Numbered from the stretch's first letter, positions 1 through 6,752 are shown. The stretch: 7,070 nt of DNA from JAZKFR01 sp040386295 (GCA_040386295.1 JAZKFR010000178.1:1-7070); one strand, 5' to 3'. Notes: generated by a model not told the origin, from the letters alone. Numbers and translations are program-made.

Positions 1-1272
1 CAGCGTAGATAGCACCATATGGCCTGTTTGTGCGGCTTTGACTGCAATTTCTGCGGTTTCCAGGTCGCGAATTTCGCCGACCATGATGATGTCTGGGTCT
101 TGTCGTAGAAAAGCTTTGAGCGCGATCGGGAAAGTGAGCCCTGCGCGCTCGTCGATGCTGACTTGGTTGACGCCCGCTAGAGGGATTTCCGCTGGGTCTT
201 CGGCGGTGGCGATATTGATTCCCGGCTTGTTGAGCAGATCAAGGCAGGTGTAGAGCGAGACGGTTTTGCCCGAGCCCGTCGGTCCGGTGACGAGCACCAT
301 GCCATAGGGGCGTTGAATCGCGTCGATTAGCAATTGCTTTTGTATCGGGTCGTAGCCGAGCGCGTCAATGCCTAGCGATGCGCTCGCGGGGTCAAGAATA
401 CGCAAGACGATTTTTTCGCCGTACATGGTCGGCAGGGTGCTGACGCGAAAGTCGATAGCGCGCTGCTTGGACAGCGCAAGTCGCATACGTCCGTCTTGCG
501 GTACGCGTTTTTCAGCGATGTTGAGGCGGGAAATAACCTTGATACGCGAGGCAATTTTTTCTTTGATGACGAGTGGTGGGGCGGCAATTTCACGCAAAAT
601 GCCGTCGATTCTAAAGCGCACTCGGTAGGTTTTTTCGTAAGGCTCGAAGTGAATATCTGAAGCCCCGTCGCTAATGGCGTCGAGCAGCATTTTTTGGATA
701 AAGCGCACGACCGGCGCATCGTCCACCTCGATAGCCGCTGCCTCGTCGACGCCTTCATCGTGCTGTTCGTTGGTAAATTCCAGGTCAATGTCGTCACTGA
801 CCAGTTCTTTTAGCGTCTCTTCGGTTGATTGCGAAAGCTTGGTGACGAGTGGTTCTAGCTTGTTTTCTTCGACCACGACGGGGTCAACGGTGAGGCCGGT
901 CTGAAAGCGAATCTCGTCGAGTGCGCGCAGATTGGTCGGATCGGCGATGGCGATGGCAAGACGATTGCCGCGTCGGTGCAGAGGTAAAACGCGGTGTGTT
1001 GCAATCAATTTGCGGTCGATGGCATTTTTTGGAAAATTCGCCTCGTTGAAAGCGTTTAGGTCGAGCAGTGGGTAGCCGAAGGTTTGCGCCGCAAACAAAG
1101 CGATATCTAAGGCGCTGAGTTTTTGCAGCGAGACCAGCTGTTCAATGAAGCTGGTTTTTTTTTTGGCGGCTTTGGTCAGGAGCGACTTAGCCGTTTCTTC
1201 GTCTAGTTGCCCCGCTTGCACGAGGGCACGAGCGAGGCCATTGAGAGGGGATTGTTGCGGATCGGCGGCCAT
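1..1272 (-). CDS. pilB: Type IV pilus assembly (extension) ATPase PilB, C-terminus cut by window edge
   Basis: Cytoplasmic hexameric ATPase of the GspE/PulE/PilB family that powers pilin polymerisation at the inner-membrane base of the type IV pilus. The first 424 codons are present; family members are about 570 residues, so roughly the last 145 lie outside. Visible in order: an N-terminal MshEN-type domain (about 45-150, with FGYPLLDLN), an acidic linker, DDAPVVRFI, the Asp-box region SDIHFEP (205-211) running to RFRIDG (219-224), Walker A GPTGSGKT (330-337), Walker B DIIMVGE (394-400), IRDLETAE, and the His-box TGHMVLSTL (416-424). The ATG at 1272 is the only usable start because an in-frame TGA lies ten codons upstream; no good Shine-Dalgarno precedes it. 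A 10-base A run encodes Lys37-39. PilB is preferred over GspE because of its close fit to betaproteobacterial PilB N-domains and the CorC-family neighbour; pilC/pilD downstream would settle it. Confidence 0.93.
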   Translation of the reverse strand, partial: MAADPQQSPLNGLARALVQAGQLDEETAKSLLTKAAKKKTSFIEQLVSLQKLSALDIALFAAQTFGYPLLDLNAFNEANFPKNAIDRKLIATHRVLPLHRRGNRLAIAIADPTNLRALDEIRFQTGLTVDPVVVEENKLEPLVTKLSQSTEETLKELVSDDIDLEFTNEQHDEGVDEAAAIEVDDAPVVRFIQKMLLDAISDGASDIHFEPYEKTYRVRFRIDGILREIAAPPLVIKEKIASRIKVISRLNIAEKRVPQDGRMRLALSKQRAIDFRVSTLPTMYGEKIVLRILDPASASLGIDALGYDPIQKQLLIDAIQRPYGMVLVTGPTGSGKTVSLYTCLDLLNKPGINIATAEDPAEIPLAGVNQVSIDERAGLTFPIALKAFLRQDPDIIMVGEIRDLETAEIAVKAAQTGHMVLSTL

Positions 1273-1301
1273 ATTTTGCTGGATAAATGCCCTGTCTATA
1301 A

Positions 1302-1313
1302 ATCAGGCCTGAT
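1302..1313. promoter_or_regulatory. Perfect 12-bp palindrome upstream of pilB
   Basis: ATCAGGCCTGAT is a perfect inverted repeat ending 29 bp before the pilB ATG, inside the 116-bp gap after the CBS-protein gene. A weak -10-like hexamer (TATAGA, minus strand 1300-1295) abuts it, but no convincing -35 lies at 16-18 bp. The palindrome could be a dimeric regulator site or could arise by chance; function is inferred only from placement. The remainder of the gap shows no strong terminator. Confidence 0.3.
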
Positions 1314-1388
1314 CTTAAACCCATGGCCTTGTATTGGGGAAGTTTTGTGTGTGGAAAATGGGGTTTTGGCAGCCGAATCCTGATTGCC

Positions 1389-2657
1389 CTAAATTTTAGG
1401 TTTGAACAAGCGCGCAATCTTGATGCTGCGGTCCTGCGTTTGGATCACTTCGATGGCAACGCCGTCGATTTTTAAGCCGATACCGGCTTCTGGAATGTCG
1501 CGAAAATGCTCCACGATGAGCCCGTTGAGTGTCCTCGGCCCGTGCGACTTAAAGCTTAGCCCGAGTTTGCGATTGATCTCGCGCAGCGAGCGACTGCCTT
1601 CTAAGAGAATGCTGTTGTCTTTGTCCCAGTGCAGGCCTGCGCTGCCTGTGGTCGATGAGGTGGTGAATTCGCCGATGATTTCTTCCAGGATGTCTTCCAT
1701 GGTGACCAAGCCAAAAACCTCACCGTATTCATCGACGACCAAGCCGACTCTTTGCTTATTTTCTTGAAAAAACTGCAGTTGCGAGAACACCGGGGTGGCG
1801 GCTGGAATGTAATAGGCCTCTTGAATATAGTCATTCAGGGTTGCAGCGGTCAGTTCGTTACGGTTCATCAAACCGATGAGGCGGCGCATGTGCAGGATGC
1901 CGACGACGTTGCTCAAGTCTGTGCGATAAACCGGCACCCGCGTGTGATGCGTGGTGACCAACTGCGCTCGGATGCTGTCCCAGGGCGCATCTAAGTTGAT
2001 CGCCTCCATGGATAAGCGCGGTGTCATCACGTCTTCGACGGTAATGCGTTCGAGTTCAAATAGATTTAACAAGATGCTTTGATGTTTTGGCGGGATGAAG
2101 TGCCCTGCTTCCAACACTAGGGCGCGCAGCTCTTCGGGGGAAAGCGCTTTGCTTTGTTGCGCGCTGGTTGGTGCTAGATGAGTCAGTCTGAGCAAGGCCA
2201 TGACGAACAGATTGGTGAACCAAATTAAGGGGTAGAACAGCCGAAGTAAGGGCGCCAAGATGAAGCTCATCGGCGGTGCAATCCGGTCGGCGTAGGCTGC
2301 GCCGACGACTTTGGGCGTGATTTCAGAAACCACTAGGAGTGCAAAAGCGACGCACAGGGTGCCGATTTCGAGCGCCCATTCTGTGTGCCCGAACAATGCC
2401 AGCGCGATATAGCTGGTCAGCGTTGCGGCTGCTGCGTTGAGCACGGTATTGCCGAGCAGAATGACGCCGAGTAATTTGTCTGTCTTGTCGAGCAGAGCAA
2501 TCGCGAGTTTGGCGCCACGGTGGCCTTTCTGTGCCAGGTGGCGCAGACGGTAGCGATTGGCTGCCATCATCGCGGTTTCGGCCATCGAGAAAAATCCCGA
2601 GATGATCAGTAGTAAGCCTAGGGCTATGAATAAGGCAGATAGGGGAATGTCTTGCAT
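1389..2657 (-). CDS. CNNM/DUF21-CBS-CorC_HlyC membrane protein (CorB/YfjD type)
   Basis: A 422-residue inner-membrane protein of the HlyC/CorC family. N-terminal CNNM (DUF21) domain: hydrophobic segments at about 5-27, 60-90, 95-120 and 130-157, with the family signatures FFSMAET (22-28) and SEITPK (111-116). Next comes ELERITVEDVMTPR (201-214), which opens a CBS pair (about 215-335), with VVDEYGEVFGLVTMEDILEE in the second CBS. The C-terminal CorC_HlyC domain covers about 345-420. Length and architecture fit CorB/YfjD-like proteins rather than the shorter soluble CorC. Relatives are linked to Mg2+/Co2+ resistance or Na+-dependent Mg2+ export; old 'hemolysin' labels are unreliable. The substrate cannot be read from the sequence. 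The ATG at 2657 has no Shine-Dalgarno (CTCCCT lies directly upstream), but no alternative start was found upstream in frame. The gene stands 116 bp before pilB and could share its transcript. Confidence 0.9.
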   Translation of the reverse strand: MQDIPLSALFIALGLLLIISGFFSMAETAMMAANRYRLRHLAQKGHRGAKLAIALLDKTDKLLGVILLGNTVLNAAAATLTSYIALALFGHTEWALEIGTLCVAFALLVVSEITPKVVGAAYADRIAPPMSFILAPLLRLFYPLIWFTNLFVMALLRLTHLAPTSAQQSKALSPEELRALVLEAGHFIPPKHQSILLNLFELERITVEDVMTPRLSMEAINLDAPWDSIRAQLVTTHHTRVPVYRTDLSNVVGILHMRRLIGLMNRNELTAATLNDYIQEAYYIPAATPVFSQLQFFQENKQRVGLVVDEYGEVFGLVTMEDILEEIIGEFTTSSTTGSAGLHWDKDNSILLEGSRSLREINRKLGLSFKSHGPRTLNGLIVEHFRDIPEAGIGLKIDGVAIEVIQTQDRSIKIARLFKPKI

Positions 2658-2678
2658 AGGGAGTTTTTGTGCTCTGGT

Positions 2679-2685
2679 GGGGGGG
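2679..2685. repeat. G7 homopolymer in the leader of the CBS-protein gene
   Basis: Seven consecutive G (plus strand; C7 in the transcript), 22 bp upstream of the ATG at 2657. It sits in the untranslated leader, so length change would alter spacing rather than frame. Seven is short for efficient slippage, so this is a noted tract, not a demonstrated switch. Confidence 0.5.
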
Positions 2686-2688
2686 CTT

Positions 2689-2724
2689 GCTGCGAATTTT
2701 GTTGCGAATTTTGCTGTGAATCTT
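2689..2724. repeat. Degenerate 12-bp tandem repeat, three units
   Basis: Three head-to-tail 12-mers on the plus strand: GCTGCGAATTTT, GTTGCGAATTTT and GCTGTGAATCTT, followed by a decayed fourth (GTTGTT). Units 1 and 2 differ at one position. The array fills part of the 132-bp gap between the ApaH stop and the CBS-protein start. No function is assigned; it could be replication slippage in a spacer or spaced regulator sites (12 bp is a little over one helical turn). Confidence 0.65.
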
Positions 2725-2789
2725 GTTGTTATTGCGCTTAGGTGTGTGTTCTTGCTGCCGGCTCGTTTATGTTGTCTCAGGATGGGGGG

Positions 2790-3635
2790 CTAGCACGCAT
2801 CGGAATTAGGCAGCGCGGCGCTAAATGACTCGTTTTCCGGGCATTCGACTTGGAACACCTGCCTATCTTCTAGTCTGAGCGCAGTGAGCTGTCCACCCCA
2901 CAAACAACCTGAGTCTAAGGCAAGAAAATTATCTTCGATGCGCAGACCGAGTGCTGACCAGTGCCCTGCGACTATAACTTTATCAGCGCTCAGACGGCCA
3001 GGGATCTGAAACCAGGGGTATTGTCCTGCTGGCGCTGTTTCCGGCTTGCCACGTGCTTTAAAACTCATGCTGCCTTCAAGCGAGCAGAAACGCATGCGGG
3101 TCATGGCGTTTACGATGACGCGTAAACGCGGCCAGCCGCACAAGTTGTCATCCCAACGGGTTGGTTCGCTGCCCCACAGCTGTGCCATAAAGGTACGGTA
3201 ATCGCTTGCTCTGAGCGCTTGCTCAACCTCGGCGGCGAGGGCGCGCGCCTGCTGCGTCGTCCACTGTGGAAGCAGTCCCGCATGCACCAAACAATACTCA
3301 CGCTCGGTATGACATAAGGGGCGTTGCCGTAGCCAGTCGAGCAATTCTTGTCGATCCGGTGCGTGCAGGATGTCGTCCAAGGTATCGTCGGCAGCGCGTT
3401 TTTGCAGTCCTTCAGCGACGAGCAGCAGGTAAATATCATGATTGCCCAAAACGGTGATGGCGGCGTCGCCGAGCGCACGCACAAAGCGCAAAGTTTGTAA
3501 TGAATTAGGGCCACGGTTAACCAGGTCGCCGACCAGCCAAAGGCGATCATGGCTGGGGTCGAATTGACAGCGTTTGAGCAGCGTCAGTAAGGCGTTAAAA
3601 CAGCCTTGAATATCGCCGATTGCGTAGGTTGCCAT
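2790..3635 (-). CDS. apaH: Symmetrical bis(5'-nucleosyl)-tetraphosphatase (Ap4A hydrolase)
   Basis: Hydrolyses diadenosine tetraphosphate symmetrically to two ADP in the cytoplasm; in enterobacteria it also removes Np4N caps from RNA. At 281 residues it matches the E. coli enzyme (about 280). Metallophosphoesterase motifs appear in order: GDIQGC (7-12), GDLVNRG (36-42, the PPP-family GDxVDRG variant with Asn, as is usual in ApaH), GNHD (64-67), HAG (118-120) and the late metal-ligand motif GHW (224-226). All expected metal ligands are present, so it should be active. ATG at 3635 places GDIQG at residue 7 as in homologues, with AAAGG 10 nt upstream as a modest ribosome site. It lies 205 bp after galE, a gap holding hairpins and a possible promoter, so it may be transcribed separately from the sugar genes. 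The product is unrelated to polysaccharide synthesis. Confidence 0.96.
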   Translation of the reverse strand: MATYAIGDIQGCFNALLTLLKRCQFDPSHDRLWLVGDLVNRGPNSLQTLRFVRALGDAAITVLGNHDIYLLLVAEGLQKRAADDTLDDILHAPDRQELLDWLRQRPLCHTEREYCLVHAGLLPQWTTQQARALAAEVEQALRASDYRTFMAQLWGSEPTRWDDNLCGWPRLRVIVNAMTRMRFCSLEGSMSFKARGKPETAPAGQYPWFQIPGRLSADKVIVAGHWSALGLRIEDNFLALDSGCLWGGQLTALRLEDRQVFQVECPENESFSAALPNSDAC

Positions 3636-3642
3636 AGTGGTC

Positions 3643-3687
3643 TTGCCTTTGTTTTGTGCGGATTTATGGCGCTATTTGCCTTTGTTT
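3643..3687. repeat. Two direct copies of TTGCCTTTGTTT upstream of apaH
   Basis: The identical 12-mer TTGCCTTTGTTT occurs at 3643-3654 and 3676-3687, 33 bp apart start to start (about three helical turns). The copy nearer apaH contains its probable ribosome site (AAAGG on the minus strand). The phasing would suit paired protein binding, but a local duplication is as likely. Confidence 0.45.
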
Positions 3688-3707
3688 GCAGTCCGTTATT
3701 GCGCCAC

Positions 3708-3736
3708 ATTTTTCTTGCTTCGTCTGCTTAGGGCAA
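3708..3736 (-). promoter_or_regulatory. apaH: Possible sigma-70 promoter for apaH
   Basis: On the minus strand TTGCCC (3736-3731) is followed after exactly 17 bp by AAAAAT (3713-3708). Each hexamer matches the consensus at 4 of 6 positions, and the -10 lies about 73 bp before the apaH ATG. The surrounding gap is AT-richer than the genes. This was read by eye only and is a weak call. Confidence 0.22.
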
Positions 3737-3795
3737 ACTTTGCGTCGCGTTGCTCATCCAGATGGAAACGCAGTATCCAAGTGTCCCACTATCCG

Positions 3796-3809
3796 CAGCG
3801 CATGCGCTG
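3796..3809. other. Perfect 14-bp palindrome in the galE-apaH gap
   Basis: CAGCGCATGCGCTG is its own reverse complement. In RNA it can fold to a 5-bp stem with a CAUG loop. It begins 32 nt past the galE stop on the minus strand and follows a second hairpin (3821-3837). No T tract follows, so it is not a standard intrinsic terminator. It may protect the galE 3' end, aid Rho-dependent termination, or be a DNA-binding site. Confidence 0.4.
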
Positions 3810-3820
3810 GTGTTACCCGC

Positions 3821-3837
3821 TCTGCGCGCTACGCAGA
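3821..3837 (-). terminator. Hairpin directly after galE, without U tract
   Basis: Three nucleotides after the galE stop the minus-strand transcript reads UCUGCG-UAGCG-CGCAGA: a 6-bp perfect stem with a 5-nt loop, extendable by one G-U pair. No run of U follows, so it lacks the key part of an intrinsic terminator. Together with the palindrome at 3796-3809 it marks the probable 3' end of the sugar operon, as a weak terminator or an mRNA-stabilising structure. Confidence 0.3.
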
Positions 3838-3840
3838 AAA

Positions 3841-4836
3841 TCATTGCTGCTGTTGCCAATGCCAGGCATCACGACACATCTCCTCTAAGCCTCGTTTGGC
3901 ATGCCAATCGAGTAGCTGCTGGGCTAAGGAAGGGTCGGCGTAGCAGCTGGCAATGTCGCCTGGTCGTCGATCCACCATCCGGTACGGAATCGTTTGGCCG
4001 GTTGTTTTGGCAAAAACACGCACCATGTCGAGAACGGAATAGCCTCTGCCAGTGCCGAGATTCACCGTGAGTAAACCTGGGTGGGTGTTGAGATAGTCGA
4101 GCGCGGCTAAATGCCCTTCAGCCAGATCCATGACGTGAATATAGTCGCGCACTCCGGTGCCGTCTGCGGTGGGGTAGTCGTTGCCAAAGATGTTCAGTTG
4201 TTCTCTTAAACCGGCGGCGATTTGCGCGACGTAGGGCATCAGATTGTTCGGCACGCCGTTCGGTTGTTCGCCAATCAGGCCGCTGGCATGGGCGCCGACT
4301 GGGTTGAAATAACGTAAGCGCGCGATGCGCCACGTCGGGTCGGCGTGCGCTAGATCCGCCAGTACATTTTCTACCGTGAGCTTGCTAGCGCCGTAAGGGT
4401 TGGTTGCCGAACGCGCGGCGCTTTCTTTAATCGGTACGCTGTTTGGGTCGCCATAGACGGTTGCGGAAGAGCTGAAAATGAGCGTTTTGACAGCGGCATC
4501 GTCCATCGCTTGACATAGAGCAATACTGCCGCCGACGTTGCAATCGTAATAGCGCAAAGGCTGTGCTACCGATTCGCCAACGGCTTTTAGTCCAGCAAAA
4601 TGGATCACCGCATCAATCGCCTGTGTGTTGAACACCTGTTTGAGCAAGGCGCGATCGCGTACGTCTCCGGCGAAGAAAGAGGGTGTTTCACCGCTGATGG
4701 CGGCGATGCGATCGACGACGCTAGCTTGACTATTTGACAGATCGTCGAGGATCGTCACCGTGTGTCCGGCATTGATCAAAGCAACGCTGGTGTGTGCGCC
4801 GATATAGCCGGTTCCGCCGGTCACTAAAATGTGCAT
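3841..4836 (-). CDS. galE: UDP-glucose 4-epimerase
   Basis: Cytoplasmic extended SDR enzyme that interconverts UDP-glucose and UDP-galactose with tightly bound NAD+; some homologues also act on UDP-GlcNAc/GalNAc, which cannot be decided here. The Rossmann motif is GGTGYIGAHT (7-16), followed by DDLSNS (31-36), HFAGLKAVGES (79-89) and the catalytic SSSATVYG with Ser124, then YGASK with Tyr148 and Lys152, which line up with E. coli S124/Y149/K153. Further landmarks are RYFNPVGAH, GTGVRDYIHVMDLA and RPGDIA. The 331 residues are slightly short because the protein stops at WHWQQQQ, where many GalE proteins continue with an NPNGY-like tail. That tail is not catalytic. The ATG at 4836 is supported by AGGG six bases upstream and by the motif position. 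It follows the WbpM-like gene by 56 bp, so it probably belongs to the same operon and supplies UDP-Gal or UDP-GalNAc for a surface glycan. Confidence 0.96.
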   Translation of the reverse strand: MHILVTGGTGYIGAHTSVALINAGHTVTILDDLSNSQASVVDRIAAISGETPSFFAGDVRDRALLKQVFNTQAIDAVIHFAGLKAVGESVAQPLRYYDCNVGGSIALCQAMDDAAVKTLIFSSSATVYGDPNSVPIKESAARSATNPYGASKLTVENVLADLAHADPTWRIARLRYFNPVGAHASGLIGEQPNGVPNNLMPYVAQIAAGLREQLNIFGNDYPTADGTGVRDYIHVMDLAEGHLAALDYLNTHPGLLTVNLGTGRGYSVLDMVRVFAKTTGQTIPYRMVDRRPGDIASCYADPSLAQQLLDWHAKRGLEEMCRDAWHWQQQQ

Positions 4837-4842
4837 ACGCTG

Positions 4843-4846
4843 CCCT
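4843..4846 (-). promoter_or_regulatory. galE: galE ribosome binding site
   Basis: AGGG on the minus strand is spaced six bases from the ATG at 4836. It is the clearest Shine-Dalgarno in the window; those before pilB, the CBS-protein gene and wbpM are weak or absent. Confidence 0.6.
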
Positions 4847-4854
4847 GTTACTGT

Positions 4855-4882
4855 GGGTTAAATTGGGTTGGGTTGGGTTGGA
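4855..4882 (+). repeat. TTGGG pentanucleotide repeat / G-quadruplex-type motif before galE
   Basis: Plus strand 4863-4882 is TTGGG three times plus TTGGA. With the GGG at 4855-4857 this gives four G3 runs (4855, 4865, 4870, 4875) separated by 7, 2 and 2 bases, satisfying the usual G3+N1-7 quadruplex rule. The G-rich strand is the template for galE, so the transcript is C-rich. It occupies most of the 56-bp gap between the wbpM stop and the galE ribosome site. The repeat is seen directly; folding or a regulatory effect is inferred. Confidence 0.7.
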
Positions 4883-4892
4883 TTGAGCTGTA

Positions 4893-6752
4893 TTAAGTGC
4901 CGATTGCCCGAGTTGTTGCTGCTGCAGGGACGTATTCAGGTACGAATTTTTGTAGCACCTGCTTGATCTGCGCGTTGCTTTGTACGGTCTCATCTTGTGT
5001 CCAATGTTCTATGGCGACGATGCTTGCGAGTGATGCGGCTGTATCGGCGCAATCAGGTTTGGCCATACGCAGTTTGGGGTGTGGCGTCGCGATGCTTTCT
5101 TCGTCGTTGGCGAGGAGTTCTTCAAAGAGTTTTTCGCCGGGACGTAAGCCGGTGAACACCACCTCGATCTCCTCTGTTGAGAAGCCGGAGAGGTGAATCA
5201 TGTCGCGTGCCAGGTCGGCGATTTTGACTGGGTTGCCCATGTCGAGTAGGAAGATTTCGCCGCCATGACCCATGCTTCCCGCTTGCAGCACTAATTGCAC
5301 CGCTTCGGGGATCAGCATGAAGTAGCGAATGATCTCTGGGTGCGTCACCGTGACCGGTCCTCCCTGGGCGATTTGCGCCCGGAATTTGGGGATTACGCTG
5401 CCGTTACTGCCCAAGACGTTACCAAAGCGAACAGTGACAAAACGCGTCCCATCAGCTTGTTGTAGCGCTTGGCAAACGCGTTCGGCCAGCCGCTTGCTGG
5501 CGCCCATGACGTTGACTGGGTTAACTGCCTTGTCGGTGGAGATCAACACGAACTTTTCTGCGCCCTGGCGTTGTGCTGCCCGAGCTAGGTGTAAGGTGCC
5601 CAGCACGTTGTTGCGAATCGCTTCCCAGGCATTGTCCGACTCCATCAACGGTACGTGTTTGTACGCCGCCGCATGAAACACTAGCTGGGGTTGATATTCG
5701 GCAAAAATGTGCGCTAAACGGCGTTCATCTTTAACGTCAGCGATGATGCAGAAAATCGTCACAAGCGGAAACTGCGCGGCAAACTCCTCAGCAATTTGAT
5801 ACAGCGCAAGCTCTGATAGCTCAAGCAAAACCAGGCGCTGCGGTTTGAATCCGGCAATTTGTCTGCATAGCTCAGAGCCAATCGATCCGCCTGCGCCTGA
5901 GACCAAAATTGTTTTTCCGTCTAAGCACTCGTGTAGTTGCGCATCGTCCAGCTCAACGCGATCGCGTCCTAGCAAATCTTCGAGTTCGACCTGACGAATT
6001 TGTGAAACGGCGAGTTTTCCTGAGAGTAAATCGTCAAATGCGGGGACCGTTAGGGCGATCAACTTTGCCTCGGCGGCCAGCTCGGTTGCCCGTCGCCGAG
6101 CCGAAGAGCGCGCCGACGGCATGGCGATAATGACGTGTTCTACGCCAAAGCGTTCGGCAAACTCGGCAACCCGATCTAGGGTGCCGAGAATCGGTAGGCA
6201 GCCTAGCGAGCGCCCGCGTTTTGCCGGGTTATCGTCGAGTAGGCCAACAACCGACCAGGTGGTACTCAGACTCAGCTCACGCAACAAGCTATGCGCTGCG
6301 CAGCCGGCCCCCATGACCAGCACTGGCTTAGCCAGGGCGCTGCGTACCGACAGCATGCGCTCCTCTTTCCAGCTGCGATAAGCAAAGCGACTGCCGCCCA
6401 TGAGGAGTATTAGGATTAACGGATGGAGCAGCAGTACGCTACGCGGCACGCCAGGCAGGCTGAGCCCGTACACCGTTGCGGTAATGAGTAAGCCGACCAA
6501 AGAGGTGGCCAGCAAAATACGCTTGAGATCGTTCACGCTGGCAAAGCGCCAAAGGCCACGATACAGCCCAAAATGCCAGAAAAAAACCGCGTGCAAAGGC
6601 AGTAACCAAGGCAAGGTTAGCGCCATGCTTTTCTGGAACTCAGGGGGGATGTCGAAATTAAAGCGCAGAAGATAAGCGAGTAGCCAAGCCAGGCTGGCCG
6701 CCAGTAAATCATGGGCAAAAGCCAGGACTAAGCGGGGGTTAAAACGTTTCAT
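4893..6752 (-). CDS. wbpM: Membrane-anchored nucleotide-sugar 4,6-dehydratase, WbpM/CapD/PglF family
   Basis: Integral inner-membrane SDR enzyme of 619 residues that probably converts UDP-GlcNAc to UDP-4-keto-6-deoxy-GlcNAc, a precursor of QuiNAc, FucNAc or bacillosamine in surface glycans. Four membrane segments lie at about 8-29, 44-65, 78-98 and 103-120. A first Rossmann (CoA_binding-like) domain starts at VMGAG (146-150), and the catalytic Polysacc_synt_2 domain at GAGGSIGSE (286-294). Then come AAAYKHVPLME (361-371), STDK (405-408) and MGASK (416-420), where Met replaces the usual SDR Tyr as is normal in this family, and LRPGEKLFEELL near 536-547. WbpM itself is about 665 residues, so length fits the long form. 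ATG 6752 is the only start: the frame above has no start codon before a TGA at 6797. No clear ribosome site. It lies 75 bp after a WbpL-like transferase gene, matching the wbpL-wbpM pairing of O-antigen loci. The exact sugar product is uncertain. Confidence 0.92.
   Translation of the reverse strand: MKRFNPRLVLAFAHDLLAASLAWLLAYLLRFNFDIPPEFQKSMALTLPWLLPLHAVFFWHFGLYRGLWRFASVNDLKRILLATSLVGLLITATVYGLSLPGVPRSVLLLHPLILILLMGGSRFAYRSWKEERMLSVRSALAKPVLVMGAGCAAHSLLRELSLSTTWSVVGLLDDNPAKRGRSLGCLPILGTLDRVAEFAERFGVEHVIIAMPSARSSARRRATELAAEAKLIALTVPAFDDLLSGKLAVSQIRQVELEDLLGRDRVELDDAQLHECLDGKTILVSGAGGSIGSELCRQIAGFKPQRLVLLELSELALYQIAEEFAAQFPLVTIFCIIADVKDERRLAHIFAEYQPQLVFHAAAYKHVPLMESDNAWEAIRNNVLGTLHLARAAQRQGAEKFVLISTDKAVNPVNVMGASKRLAERVCQALQQADGTRFVTVRFGNVLGSNGSVIPKFRAQIAQGGPVTVTHPEIIRYFMLIPEAVQLVLQAGSMGHGGEIFLLDMGNPVKIADLARDMIHLSGFSTEEIEVVFTGLRPGEKLFEELLANDEESIATPHPKLRMAKPDCADTAASLASIVAIEHWTQDETVQSNAQIKQVLQKFVPEYVPAAATTRAIGT

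Noticed and set aside
368..904. Plus-strand open frames antisense to pilB
   Set aside because: Ser/Arg-rich low-complexity translations with no motifs, mirroring a highly conserved minus-strand ATPase gene.
1187..1417. Minus-strand frame spanning the 3' end of the CBS-protein gene, the gap and the pilB start
   Set aside because: It overlaps pilB in another frame, has no domain, and does not join pilB through the A10 tract because it ends at 1187, before that tract is reached.
3516..3527. Asn in GDLVNRG of ApaH instead of the GDxVDRG phosphatase consensus
   Set aside because: ApaH proteins commonly carry Asn here; the other metal-ligand motifs are intact.
3637..3943. Plus-strand open frames of 83-106 codons overlapping the galE-apaH gap and the galE 3' end
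   Set aside because: They lack a ribosome site and any recognisable domain, overlap the real galE on the opposite strand, and have Cys/Arg-rich composition typical of antisense frames.
5493..5507. Loss of the SDR catalytic Tyr (MGASK in place of YxxxK) in the WbpM-like protein
   Set aside because: Met at this place together with an STDK motif is the normal active-site arrangement of the WbpM/PglF/CapD dehydratase family, not a defect.
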